NCBI GenBank assembly: GCA_001939145.1
Contig: LSRX01000058.1
Coordinates: 146,511 to 210,510 of the forward strand
Direction of reading: 5' to 3'
DNA from: Symbiodinium microadriaticum
Lineage: Eukaryota; Sar; Dinophyceae; Suessiales; Symbiodiniaceae
Length of the DNA stretch: 64,000 nucleotides
Both the position numbers and the translations under genes were made by a program. Within the stretch, counting starts at the first letter, position 1. Each line of letters starts with the position of its first letter. Under the pieces are notes generated by a model. It had not been told where the DNA came from and made no database searches. It worked only from the letters and a program-made list of their open reading frames with translations. Below, in pieces: positions 54,652 to 64,000 of the stretch.

Positions 54652-56252
54652 ATTTTTTAAAATACGGTGTAAACAGCACTTTAAAAACTGCCTCCGTGGC
54701 TCCGGGGGCTTGGCCGCCCTCCACTTATTTAAAGCCTTGACTGTAGGGTTTGGGCATGGACCCCAGATAGGTCTAGTGGATCTTGTGGAACAGGATCATC
54801 TCAGGACCCTGCCAACAGCGCCAGCAGTGTAGTCCTTCGAAGCTGGCACTATCAAGCCGGGTTGAGGGTTCAGAGAGACATTCCACACCCTCCAACTATT
54901 CTCTGCGAGACTCGACCTTAATACAAGGCTTTTGTGACAAGGCTTGGGCTTTTCGATTTTATTTATGTTTATGTTTTACTTTTTTTTTTTTTTGGGGGGG
55001 GGGTGTCTGTGTTGAGGGAGTTTAGGGTGCATAACTTCGAGGGGGTACAAGTGTTTTCTGGGTTTTGGCTCCCGAAGCCTGTTCCAAGGTAGTTTTTTGG
55101 ACATTTGGGTTTAGGGTGTAGGGTGGGGCTTGATGATGGCTTCTCGCCTCCTTGAACCTCATACTCCTTGAACCCGTCTCTCACCACGACTCACCACGTG
55201 GGCCCGTGTTTGCTGCTCTTCCATCTAAAAAACACAATAAAGTAAGACACTCCGAATCCTATTTTATCCCAGGTCCACGAACTATAGTACAGCATTTACC
55301 TGCCCCACTGGACTTCTTCCTTCGTACCCTTGTGGGAGGAAGTGGAGCTTGTTCCAAGTACTTGGATCAATCGTGGAGCGCCATTGCGACTGTACGCACG
55401 GCAAATATACATGGGCATAGCCATAGCCACAGCCATTAACGCCAGCAAAGACATTAGCAGTGATGCCAAACAAGAACGTGTTGTTGACCACGACACACTC
55501 TAAACCCGCAATATCACCGAACGAGTTCTAACAACCCCTTTTCCGGATGTCTCAGAAACCCGTCTCGAAACTAAACGTGCGGGATTTCTGACGCATGTAC
55601 AACTGTATAAAACGTCACCAAATCACTGTTGTAGATGCCTGTATCCATTATTGTAGTTGCCTTCTAAAATCCCTCGAGGCAAAAGCTTTCTAGACGCGTG
55701 AGCAACATCAAAGCTTTCCCAAGGCCCTTCTTGAACCCTCAACCCTAAACCGCGAAAAAAAAAAACCTAAACCAGTAAACCTGAACCGGATGCTCTGAAA
55801 ACTCTTTGCTTGTCGAGCGTCTTTAAGCTAACGACTCCTGCCAAGAGGAGACCTCCCAAAGAACAACGAAAGGGCGGGTTTAGGGTATAAGTTGTTTGAG
55901 GTTTAGGGGCTTGTACACATGGTTCAAAAGGGCGCCGAGACAAGGATTGAACAGGTTCAAGAAGGGTTGGGTGAAGACTTGACAAGCGTTGCGGGTCAGG
56001 TCTTTACGCTCTCTAGGCCTCTTTGCTATGGAGGTTAGGGCTATAGAGAATCAGGTTTCAGTGCTTCCGGCCTTGTGCCGGCTTCAAAGCCCTAAACCCC
56101 CGACCCGTAAACCGTAGAGGTCTTCTACAACCCTAAAAGAAGCCCATATGTTGAGCCCCTCTGAGGTCTTACCCCTAAACCCTAAACCCGGTAAACCCCA
56201 AACCCTAATCCCTAAACTCCGTAAACTCAAGCCCAATTTCAAAGGCCTAATA
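54652..56252. other. No recognised gene; T/G homopolymer junction
   Basis: A T run of about 14 (54980-54993) abuts G10 (54994-55003). CATAGCCATAGCCACAGCC lies at about 55416-55434. C-strand words occupy 55735-55780 and 56090-56225. Frames at 55152-55496 on both strands have no recognisable motif. Confidence 0.4.
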
Positions 56253-56340
56253 GGGGCCTTACCAGTTAATCAGTGGGCGTATATTACACTATCATGATAT
56301 AAAGGAGCCCCCGCATAGCATTGGTATCTAAATAGGCCGC
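56253..56340. mobile_element. MITE-like element, family 2
   Basis: GGGGCCTTACCAGTTAATCA, centre GTATATTACACTATCATGAT, then AAGGAGCCCCC and right end AGCATTGGTATCTAAATAGG. Block order as in 58021-58116. Confidence 0.65.
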
Positions 56341-57520
56341 TATTTTAAGCACAGGCCCTGAGCTGCGACAGCGAAGCCCAAGAGAGGCCTAACTCGGAGC
56401 ATGTCACCACGAAGAGCATGAGAAACCTGAGCTGAAGGGTTTAGGTGTGTGGGGCGAAGGAGTGTAGGGCTGTTTCAGGTTTAGACTGTATAAAGCTTCG
56501 GGTTTTAGGGCGTATGGTTTAGGGTGTAGGGATGTAGGGTTTAGGGATGTCGGTCGCTGGGAAGTTACAGCTCTGAGGTTTGTTCCGTTTGTTTGCATAC
56601 AGCTAAAGCCTAGGCCGTAATATGTTGGCACAGAAAACGGCTTGAATGTCATGGACTTATTGCCTTGATGGGCCCAATTCTGGGTGCGGGGGGTTGGAGT
56701 ATAGAGATGGTGGCCACTCAACGTCTGAACAGAAACCTGGAAGCAGGAAGGCCCCTCAGCGCCCACAACTAGGGGTCAGGGTCAAATCCCCCAGCTGAAA
56801 ACAGTTGAGACAACAACGAGACCTTAACTTGGACATGAGGTGGGTGGAAGTTGAGATGATCCCAGGTACCCTTGGCCTTCATGGATATCAGTGGCCTTCG
56901 ACCAAGACCTAACAAAAACCCGAACATTGGGACCACAGGTGGAGTGTCGCGCCCCGACTGCCCTGAAAGCTACACCCCCGAGGATTGAAAGACATCTGTG
57001 CAAGCGCAGGGCATGTTCCGAAATCTTCAGAACGCGGCAAACCCAGTGGCCCAACATAACCTGCGAACAGTTGCCTTGTTGGGATGTGACGCATCAGCGG
57101 CTCGGATGAATCTTCGAGTGCATCAACCGAGCAGCCCTCCTAAACCCCAAACCCTACTTAAACCCTAAACCCTTATTATAGGGATGCTGCCTGGTGTCTT
57201 CTTCATCGGGCTAGGAAAGTAGAAGGTTATGCAGAAGAAACACCCTGGTGCGACTTATTACAGCATAGGAAGTCGACATAGAACCCCTCCGCCGACCTAC
57301 GGCAGAACGGTTTATTAGGGTTTGGATATTCGGGGTTGAGAGTTTAGGGCCGAATATCTCCTAAACCCCCAAGCACTGCTCTCAAGCTGCATGGCAGCAC
57401 GTATCCGTCCGGGGTCATGTTCGTGCCTTCACATGACGTGCAGCGCGGCTCCGAAAACCAGAGGTTTAGGCTTTAGGGGTTCAGGGTTCCCGGAGACTCC
57501 AAAACACCATCATCAAGTGT
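56341..57520. other. No recognised gene; heptamer clusters
   Basis: G-strand words with TGTAGGG variant occupy 56435-56555. A C-strand array lies at 57137-57175. The minus frame 56404-56766 is largely translated heptamers. Unique sequence with opposing short frames lies at 56820-57110. Confidence 0.4.
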
Positions 57521-57523
57521 GTA

Positions 57524-57558
<35 letters not shown>

Positions 57559-57676
57559 ATATATATATATATATATAGATGTATATATTATAAGTATATA
57601 CATATAATATGTATATATTATACATATGTATGTTATATTATACTATATATATATAAACATACATATAAATGCATGC
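57521..57676. repeat. (TATC)n-(TA)n microsatellite
   Basis: About eight TATC units, then (TA)n, then TATAATATGTATA-type sequence. Confidence 0.92.
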
Positions 57677-58020
57677 ACCATAAAGCATAATCGGGATGCT
57701 GTTATACCTTAAGATATACAGTATTCCTGGAGTTGGCGTCAGGTGTTTAGGGTTCGGGGGAGCCTCAAAACCTCCTTTTTGTTCTTTGAAACTGCTGAGG
57801 CTTTCCATAAGTAGGGCAATGGGGTATTCTAACAGATATCTCGTAACTGCTACAAACACTAGGGCATTACAATTGTACTAGATGGCTAGTAACCCTAAAC
57901 CCTAAACCCTGGCTAGTAATCTACTGTTCAAGGAACTAGAGGCCTGGGGCTTCTTCACTCCGATAAGTCTAAGGCTATGATGGATCCGAGCAGTGGACAT
58001 GGTTGGACTGGGGTACAATA
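57677..58020. other. No gene seen
   Basis: Unique with a short CCCTAAACCCTAAACCCT run at 57892-57909 followed by GGCTAGTAA, which also precedes it. Confidence 0.4.
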
Positions 58021-58116
58021 AGGGCCTTAGAAACTAGAACTGGGTTTTGGGGTATATTATACTATAATTGTAATAAGAAACCCCCAAAATGGTATTGGTA
58101 ATTATTAATCCCCCTA
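58021..58116. mobile_element. MITE-like element, family 2 (best-preserved copy)
   Basis: AGGGCCTTAGAAACTAGAAC leads into TGGGTTTTGGGGTATATTAT, then ACTATAATTGTAATAAG, AAACCCCCAAAATGG, and right end ATTGGTAATTATTAATCCCC. The inner arms GGGTTTTGGGG and CCCCCAAAA pair across a TATA-rich centre, and the outer arms pair imperfectly. Confidence 0.72.
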
Positions 58117-58317
58117 TGGTATGTCGGTAGAGGGGGGCACGCTGTAAATAATCCTCAACCCAATGCTGAACCCAACACTTTTCCAACCACACAACCTCCA
58201 AAACTACCCTAAACCCTGAACCCTAAAATCCCTAAACCTTAGACCGTAAAATCCTGAACCCTGCATCCTCTCGCAATCCCTAGCCCGACGCCTTCCAACA
58301 CACCGCAACCCACGCTT

Positions 58318-58400
58318 AAAAGGGTTTTGGGGTATATCATACGGAAGTTATAGTATGGAACCCGCCTCCCAAAACAATGTTCGGCCTCATGGTACATCCA
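58318..58400. mobile_element. MITE-like element, family 2, left-truncated
   Basis: AAAAGGGTTTTGGGGTATAT-CATACGG, then CTCCCAAAACAATG and GGCCTCATGGTACATCC. It shares the GGGTTTTGGGGTATAT block with 58031-58055. Confidence 0.6.
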
Positions 58401-58889
58401 CAATCTTATTTTCGGCTGCGAGGGAAGCAAGTGAGAGTTAAGGTTTAGGGTTTAGGGTTCAAGGATTTTTGTTGATTCAAGCACAGGGCGGTTTGGGTCT
58501 GTTCGAGGATAAGGGGTCAGGAGTTGGGGGGTTCACGGTTGAAGATTAGGGTCTTTGGGGCAGTATCGCTTGAAGGCTATTGGCTGCGAGGAATGGGGGT
58601 GAGGCTTTGGGGTTGTCTTCCAGGAGCCCTGCTGGTCTTCAAGGACTACAGTTCTGGACTTTAACTTGAAGCCGGTAAACAACCGAAGCATACAGAAGAA
58701 CACCATCGGTTCCCGCCTGTCCAGATAGGCGCCCCACAGAAAAACTGCACAGCAAGGGAGCTTTCCGAGCTGGGGCAACTGACATCAGAGGGTTGAGGGA
58801 TAGGGTTTGTCATGTGCATAAACCCCACCCCAAAGCGGAAAACCCTGATCTTAAACGGGTTTGGTGCTGAGGGTTGAGATTTCATGGGG

Positions 58890-58992
58890 GAACTCCATTT
58901 CAGGGTTTCGGGTTTTGCTTTTAGTAAGCAACTTGTTGCTTCGGATCCGATAAGCTAACCCCCAAAAGGAAATACAATGTAGACTATGGGTA
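58890..58992. mobile_element. MITE-like element, family 1
   Basis: GGATCC (58943-58948) is followed by GCTAACCCCCAAAAGG, AAATACAATGTAGAC and TATGGGTA (to 58992), matching the right half of 61411-61519. The left arm (ACTCCATTTCAGGGTTTCGG) is decayed. Confidence 0.65.
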
Positions 58993-58998
58993 CATGAT

Positions 58999-59040
58999 AT
59001 GAAGTGGCCTTAAGAATTGGAATAGGGTTTTTCGGGGTGG
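58999..59040. mobile_element. Family-2 left-end fragment
   Basis: ATGAAGTGGCCTTAAGAATT-GGAATAGGGTTTTTCGGGG, nearly identical to 13389-13420. No right arm follows. Confidence 0.55.
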
Positions 59041-59114
59041 ATGCGGGCGAAAGCCTGTCGACGAAAAGCGAAACAAAGGACGACATATGCATCCTCAAAG
59101 AATGTGTACATACA

Positions 59115-59200
59115 GGGGTAAAATAGGGTTCTGGGGTGAATTATGCCTTAATTGTACAAGCACCAGCATAGTATCGGTACTTATTTCGGCCCCTTCATAT
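59115..59200. mobile_element. MITE-like element, family 2, left-truncated
   Basis: GGGGTAAAATAGGGTTCTGG-GGTGAATTATGCC, then ATTGTACAAG and right end AGTATCGGTACTTATTTCGG-CCCC. Confidence 0.6.
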
Positions 59201-59580
59201 CATGATCTGAGAGAGTGAGTAAATGAGAGTTTGTCTCCTGATCAAGAGTCCCAGCGCTCGCCCCGTTTCAGACTGGGTTAACATTGTCGCAACTTCGCAA
59301 ACTTAGACTGGACATAATCATACGAATAAGACTGCTAATAAACAATAGTAGTAGTAACGACACGAGTACTAATCAGATGACTACAATAATTCCTGAGCCA
59401 GTCCTCTATAGAGACAGCGCGATGACTTGTCGCTTGTTGGGTCTTCATTTTCTTGCAGATTGCGACGGTAGTCAAAGGCAACACCTGTGCGGTAACACTC
59501 TTGCAACGAGGCCTATTGCACCCCACATGCTGCTCGCAATCCAGCCCTTCACCTACAGCGAGGCTGGGAAAGGAGCTTTA
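59201..59580. other. Heptamer-free sequence, no resolved gene
   Basis: Plus frame 59284-59712 (142 codons) begins in unique sequence with an AGTAGTAGTAACGA tract and ends in the CATA repeat. No recognisable motif. Confidence 0.35.
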
Positions 59581-59697
59581 TGTATACATACACATACTCG
59601 ACATACGTACATCATGCGTACATCCATGCCTGCGTACATACATACATGCACTCGTACATGCGTACATATTATGTACATACGTACGTACATGCATGCA
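59581..59697. repeat. (CATA/CGTA)n microsatellite, imperfect
   Basis: TACATACACATAC, CGTACATCATGCGTACATCC, CGTACGTACATGCATGC. Confidence 0.85.
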
Positions 59698-60644
59698 GGG
59701 TTGCATTTCTGAAAAGATTTGCCTATGTCCTACTTGTAACTGTAATTTCATTGTGCCCCTGTTGGCTTGTTTATTAGCAGTATGCTGGTTTGTTCATTCG
59801 TTTCTTACTATTCTAAACTAACTATCTATCTTACAACATGGCACATACCTGCTTCTGGCATGCACGTCTCCAGAAAACGCCCACTTCTTCTAGCAAGCCT
59901 ATCAGGCCGAAAGCCACGATGGTGCCGATGACGCATGCTAGGAGGGACCTGTGCTGCTGTTGAGCGCACCAGGAGGTGGAGAGATTAATCTACATGCCTT
60001 GCGAACCAAAACCAGGGCTTTGCAGTACATCAAGTATACTCAATAAGGACCACCAAGGACTAGTTGACTAGAATCCGTATATATTCGTTGGGTGGACATG
60101 TTCGAGGGCTTGACGATTTCTGTTGCCGCGTATCAGGACGTAGGATATCGGATCATAGGCAGAATCATAGGTTTGAAAGCATGCCTCCCAGACCGTAATG
60201 GCTGCAAGAGAGGTACCGCTGTACCTTGTTTGAATAGGGCCAAGACAGCTTATGCTATGAGCCCTATTTAAAATCCTGTTTTGTAGAATTTGATCTCTGA
60301 GGATATGCTTGGCTGAATATCAAGGTAACCAACGAAAAGGCACTGCAACTGTCTAAAGGTTCTTTCTTCTCTTACCAGAGGAGCGGGGCTTACCCATCAC
60401 TCAACCCGCTAGAGCAGCAATGGCCGAATACACAACAACTAAACAGGATTCAGGGTTGCGGGAGAAACCTACAACTATGGAGGGTACGAATCCCCAAACT
60501 GGTCCTGAACCTCGTCCCTGAACCCTAATCCTACACCCAAGCTCCACCGCATGGCCAGGCACCAGGTCAGAACGAACTGGTATGCCATTCCTAGCCGTAG
60601 GAAGGCCATCTAGGCTTGTAGAGACTGTATAAATAAGCATGCTG

Positions 60645-60675
<31 letters not shown>

Positions 60676-60830
60676 TAGATATATCCCTCCTTTAAGGGTT
60701 GCCGTAAGCGTTGTTCTGGAAGGGTTACTGACTGGGTTTCCGGCTATACTATACGAGAGCTACCGTCAAGACCATCTAGGCTTGGAGTCTCGGGTTCCCG
60801 ATTTGAGGCTTGCGCCGAGGCTTTACAACG
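59698..60830. other. Heptamer-poor unique stretch and (TA)n; no recognised gene
   Basis: About 1 kb with hardly any telomere-like words except 60515-60535. (TA)14 at 60644-60671. No frame longer than about 80 codons. Confidence 0.4.
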
Positions 60831-60907
60831 TAGGGGCCTGAATAAGTAGACTAGGGTTTTGGGGATTGTAGAGAGACAATCAGGACACTAAGACTCTAAA
60901 TAGTGTT
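60831..60907. mobile_element. MITE-like element, family 2, right-truncated
   Basis: TAGGGGCCTGAATAAGTAGA-CTAGGGTTTTGGGGATTGTA matches the family-2 left half. The right half is unrecognisable. Confidence 0.55.
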
Positions 60908-61080
60908 GCGACATTTGGAGTTGAGGCTTCGGGGCTTGCGGCTCTGGTGGGGCTTGGGGTTAAGGTCCTCACTCCTGCTATACACGTAGGCAAAACCATC
61001 GAGGAACGAGCATGAAAGTCTGCCAGTTCAAGGTTGACTGCAATGAGTCTATGTGGGCAACATACTGGGGATCCAAACAG
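60908..61080. other. No gene seen
   Basis: G-strand-like words to 60970, then unique. Confidence 0.4.
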
Positions 61081-61105
61081 AGACCCTAATTTGGAGAACT
61101 ACGGC
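61081..61105. mobile_element. Family-3 right-end fragment
   Basis: AGACCCTAATTTGGAGAACTA matches the right arm at 30007-30026. The next element inserts at or beside its terminal TA. Confidence 0.55.
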
Positions 61106-61206
61106 TGATGATCTAAATCCTGCATTACCCACAATAGGGAATATACCATAATTCGCATAGTTTATAAGGTCCTTAAGGTAATGCAGGATCTATATCATCA
61201 ACAGTA
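61100..61206. mobile_element. TA-flanked MITE-like hairpin
   Basis: The left arm 61106-61129 (starts TGATGATCTAAATCCTGCAT) and right arm 61177-61200 pair with 2 mismatches in 24. Extending outwards to TA at both ends (61100 and 61205) gives 30-base arms with 4 mismatches. It seems to sit at the TA that ends the adjacent family-3 fragment. Confidence 0.75.
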
Positions 61207-61410
61207 CCCATGTGTCTGTGTGCCTAACAGAAAACACGGCGACTTGCGATCCCAGACACTGAGGCCGCACCTAAACCCCTAAACCCTAGACCCTTGAATC
61301 CTAAACCCCTAAACCCTAAAACACGAAATCCGAAACTCTAAACCCATGACACCTAGACAGCCTGCAGCAGCAGAAACCATACTGGAGGACCTCATAAGCT
61401 GCTCAGATAG
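61207..61410. repeat. C-strand telomere-like words
   Basis: 61265-61345 holds CCCCTAAACCCTAGACCC and similar units. The rest is unique. Confidence 0.7.
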
Positions 61411-61519
61411 TACCTATTTCATCTCCATTGTAATTCCTTTTTGGGGGTTTAACCATTTCTATATTAAGGATCCTAAGAGGTAACCCCCAAGAAAGGAAGT
61501 ACAATGGAGCCTATAGGTA
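61411..61519. mobile_element. TA-flanked MITE-like element, family 1 (reference copy)
   Basis: It starts TACCTATTTCATCTCCATTG-TAATTCC and ends GGAAGTACAATGGAGCCTAT-AGGTA, with inner TTTTTGGGGGTT / AACCCCCAAGAAAGG. The arms are about 38 bases, imperfect, with TA at both ends. The loop contains CCATTTCTATATTAAGGATCC. 109 bp, no ORF. Confidence 0.78.
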
Positions 61520-62984
61520 GAATGTTAGAATGAAGTAATTTCTATGTTCGTTCATTGTTTGTCTCTGTATCACCATCGCAGAATACAGTCGGCCCGAATC
61601 CCAATTAATGAGCTGATGCTCCTATGTTACCCGGTATGGACCCCTTACCAGAGTCTTGGTAGACCCTTGATACCCAGTAGAAACCACATAGAACCCTGAT
61701 CGATTACCCATGTCCTGAGCGCTGTGTCTCCAGGAAGGCTGCAGTATATCGGCTCACCAGTGGAACCTCCTCCCAAGTCTAGATCTACAAGCTGTGATAC
61801 CTGGAAGCCAAAACGGCAATCGGTTTAGGGTTCAGGTGTTCTGGGCAGGAAGGTGCAGGGCTTTGCCTAAACCCAAGATCCTAAACCTAGACGTTCCTTT
61901 ACGAGTCTCTAACTACGCTCTGTCATTACCGAAGCTCTCCGAGACCTTGAGACCTCATACTCACACGAAGGCTAGCTGGAGTGTTGATCGCCCTCATAAG
62001 GTGTCCGAAGAGAGTCTACAAGGTCCAAAAACTTGCATAAGGGGATTTGTTAAGGCTCCTGTGGGTTATCTATAAGTCCAAGCTAAGCAGTGGGCCTAAA
62101 TGCTTGGACTACGTTTTGGGAGACTGCCACAACCGGGGTCTAAAGATATTGCGAGCACAGACCCTTGCACCGCAGGTAAATGAATGGGACCAAGACACCC
62201 CAGAATTGTCAATGAATCGCCTGACCCACTTTCTATCCGAAGTCCGCAGCATAAACACTCAATGCCCGTAATCTCGACCGATTGGCTTATTTGCCCAAAC
62301 CCGACACCGTGAGCTCACAGGGTTCAACGGCTAGGACACAAACCTCTGAACACTGTAAAGCCCTGCCTGACCAAAAAAACAACCTATTCAACATCCTTTT
62401 GTTCGACGCCAGGCCCGAAGAACACCCTAAAACCTAAACACTGAGCCCTAAACCCTACAGCTCAAAACCTACGCCCTACACCCTGCTTTTTCTCCGACGT
62501 CGGGAAGCTAGTCTTCACCGCCCAGCAGGGCGCTCAGCTCGTTCGGGTCGACATCGAAGGACTTGGCAGAAGCCTGGAGGCGGCAATATACGGCTTAAAG
62601 TTTGAAGTGAAGAGACCCAAAACCCTATGCTTGCAGGGATATTTTAGGGGGGGGAGCTTAAAGGGTCCTGCAGAAGGTGATGCCAGGTCTCATGCGGTTC
62701 TGTGGACGCAGATTTGTCGGCGTGGGGCTTCGGGGAAAGTATATCCCATACCCGCAGAACCCCTAGCCAAGTCTACTTATTAGGGCCCCGATGTCACCTG
62801 CTTGTGATTCAAAAGCAGGGGCGGGGCTTCACGATTCCAGCAAACGGCCCAAAGACTCCGAAAGTGCCTTGCCGCGTCTGGGCATCCTTTGAACATGCGC
62901 GTTGACCCAGCACTGCGCCTAATTCTCCATGAGGCCAACAGCAGGTACAGTCCATGCAGTCTAAACACAAAGTAGGCCATATAA
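61520..62984. other. No recognised gene
   Basis: Mostly unique. Plus frames 61794-62075 and 62047-62271 have no recognisable motif. C-strand words occupy 62430-62485. G7-8 at about 62647. Confidence 0.4.
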
Positions 62985-63105
62985 TGACGACAACAACAAG
63001 AACAAGAACAAGAACAACAACGACAATCTCAATATCAACAACAGCAGCAGCAACAGCAGCAGCAACAGGAACAACAGCAACGACCACCACCAGGACCACG
63101 ACAAC
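62985..63105. repeat. (AAC)n/(CAG)n trinucleotide array
   Basis: ACAACAACAAGAACAAGAAC, then CAACAGCAGCAGCAACAGC and ACGACCACCACC. It encodes Thr/Arg/Ala runs on plus and Val/Leu runs on minus. Confidence 0.9.
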
Positions 63106-63689
63106 GATCCCGGGCTGTGAAGTTCGTAGGCCCTTCCCAGGTGCCTTCGCCAACTTCGGCGTCTTTCTTCGGATGCCTTTCTTCCTGGCTTTGGTATCTT
63201 TGGTATTCGCAAAACAGCGTAACCCAAAACCCTAAAACCATTTTAAACTAAGGCCCAAAACCCTGAAGCCCTAAACCCAAAAATGGTTTCAGGGCTTGCA
63301 TACACGCGCCCCCCCCCCCCCCAAGCAAGATTTTCAAGTTCACAGGGTGTGGGCGCAGGCACCCTGCACCTCCAACCAACGTTTTGGGCTTTAGGGGGTC
63401 GAGTTTTAGGCTTTAGGGGATTGGGGTTTAGGGTTCTTGTAGTGCCCAAACGACGTCCTGCAAGGTATATGAAGTTTTGGTTTTGGGGGCCCTAGGCCAC
63501 TATCCGAAATCTTGAAACCCTCGATCAGACCTAGATCCTGAACCCTACACCCCGAAAGAGTTCCCTTAAAAGATCCTGAAAAGATCCCTTAAAGGAAGCC
63601 CTACACGGCCGTCCTGAAATAGCCGACGGTGAGGCCACACTCGCCCTGCTTCGCGGCTTGCAGTTCGAAGCCGGCCTGCAAAGGCAGCG
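63106..63689. other. No recognised gene; C14 tract, heptamer words
   Basis: C-strand words occupy 63220-63285, C14 lies at 63309-63322, and G-strand words occupy 63385-63440. C-strand variants follow at 63515-63550. Confidence 0.45.
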
Positions 63690-63695
63690 CTGCTG

Positions 63696-63739
<44 letters not shown>

Positions 63740-63850
63740 GCTACTGCTACTGCTACTGCTACGGCTACTGCTACGATTACCAGGACTACCACTCTCACTG
63801 CTACCACTACCACGACTACGACGACGACGACGACTACTGACGACGACTAC
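63690..63850. repeat. (CTA)n/(CTG)n/(CGA)n trinucleotide array
   Basis: About ten CTA units, then alternating CTG-CTA, then imperfect CTACCA, then CGACGACGACGA. It encodes poly-Thr or poly-Tyr on plus and poly-Ser or poly-Val on minus. Not a gene by itself. Confidence 0.93.
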
Positions 63851-64000
63851 CACTACGAGTGCTACTACGACGACTGCTTCTGCTTCGATTTCAGGGGAAC
63901 CCCGAAACCCCTGCAAAGGTCGGGCCAAAGAGGCACGTAAACACGAGGATCTCTTTGCACACCCAAAAGTAGGAGCGTTGAAGCTAGGCTTAGGATTTTA
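63851..64000. other. Window end, no gene seen
   Basis: Unique sequence with residual CTACGA triplets. Confidence 0.4.

Noticed and set aside
63566..63940. ORFs with poly-Ser, poly-Thr, poly-Tyr or poly-Val
   Set aside because: The trinucleotide array yields a homopolymer in each frame. No flanking coding signal. Homopolymeric tracts do occur in some protist proteins, but nothing else supports a gene here.
1..64000. A dinoflagellate spliced-leader relic (CCATTTTGGCTCAAG) as a taxon marker
   Set aside because: I saw no convincing copy in either orientation by eye. Absence in 64 kb does not exclude a dinoflagellate.
1..64000. A transposase, reverse transcriptase or integrase that could mobilise the hairpin elements
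   Set aside because: No frame shows a DDE/DDD, YxDD or chromodomain-like pattern. All elements seen are non-autonomous.

Overview
This window looks like intergenic DNA from a nuclear eukaryotic genome. I recognise no protein-coding gene, no rRNA, no tRNA and no CRISPR array. Its main signature is the plant/alga/apicomplexan-type telomere heptamer TTTAGGG (CCCTAAA). It is scattered over most of the 64 kb in both orientations, as short decayed arrays and as many single variants. GC content is near balanced. Long (ATGT)n, (CATA)n, (GCAT)n and (AT)n microsatellites add to the picture, and a 492-base run of N shows that this is a draft scaffold. A large protist genome fits best. Interspersed telomere-like heptamers are known from the coccidian Eimeria, so an alveolate (coccidian, chromerid or dinoflagellate) is my leading guess, but the sequence does not prove it.

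Layout. 0-10 kb: a GGACCA minisatellite, several small hairpin elements, and a heptamer-free stretch at 4.1-5.4 kb. 10-19 kb: the densest telomere-like block, with a 40-bp telomere-like palindrome, an exact 188-bp tandem duplication, a ~68-bp tandem repeat and a 245-bp G-rich array, followed by microsatellites. 19-28 kb: long heptamer-poor stretches holding the few ORFs that look at all protein-like (20.5, 25.2, 26.7 and 27.0 kb). 28-33 kb: (CATA)n, (ATGG)n and (GCAT)n arrays plus two hairpin elements. 33-45 kb: telomere-like arrays, a second head-to-head telomere-like palindrome at 40.0 kb, and more hairpin elements. 45-54 kb: a TA-flanked hairpin element, a ~950-bp microsatellite complex at 50.5-51.4 kb, and C-strand then G-strand arrays at 52.5-53.1 kb. 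54-64 kb: the gap, flanked by inverted C-rich/G-rich minisatellites, then the highest density of hairpin elements (56-61.5 kb) and trinucleotide arrays to the end.

The most coherent system I found is a set of short (about 80-175 bp) palindromic elements. They fall into at least four families shared between distant loci. Several begin and end in TA, as expected of non-autonomous Tc1/mariner- or Stowaway-type MITEs. In one family, GGATCC is conserved in the loop of all five copies. No transposase is visible, so any mobilising enzyme must lie elsewhere. All ORFs listed are low-confidence candidates, because eukaryotic exons cannot be confirmed here without transcripts or homology searches.
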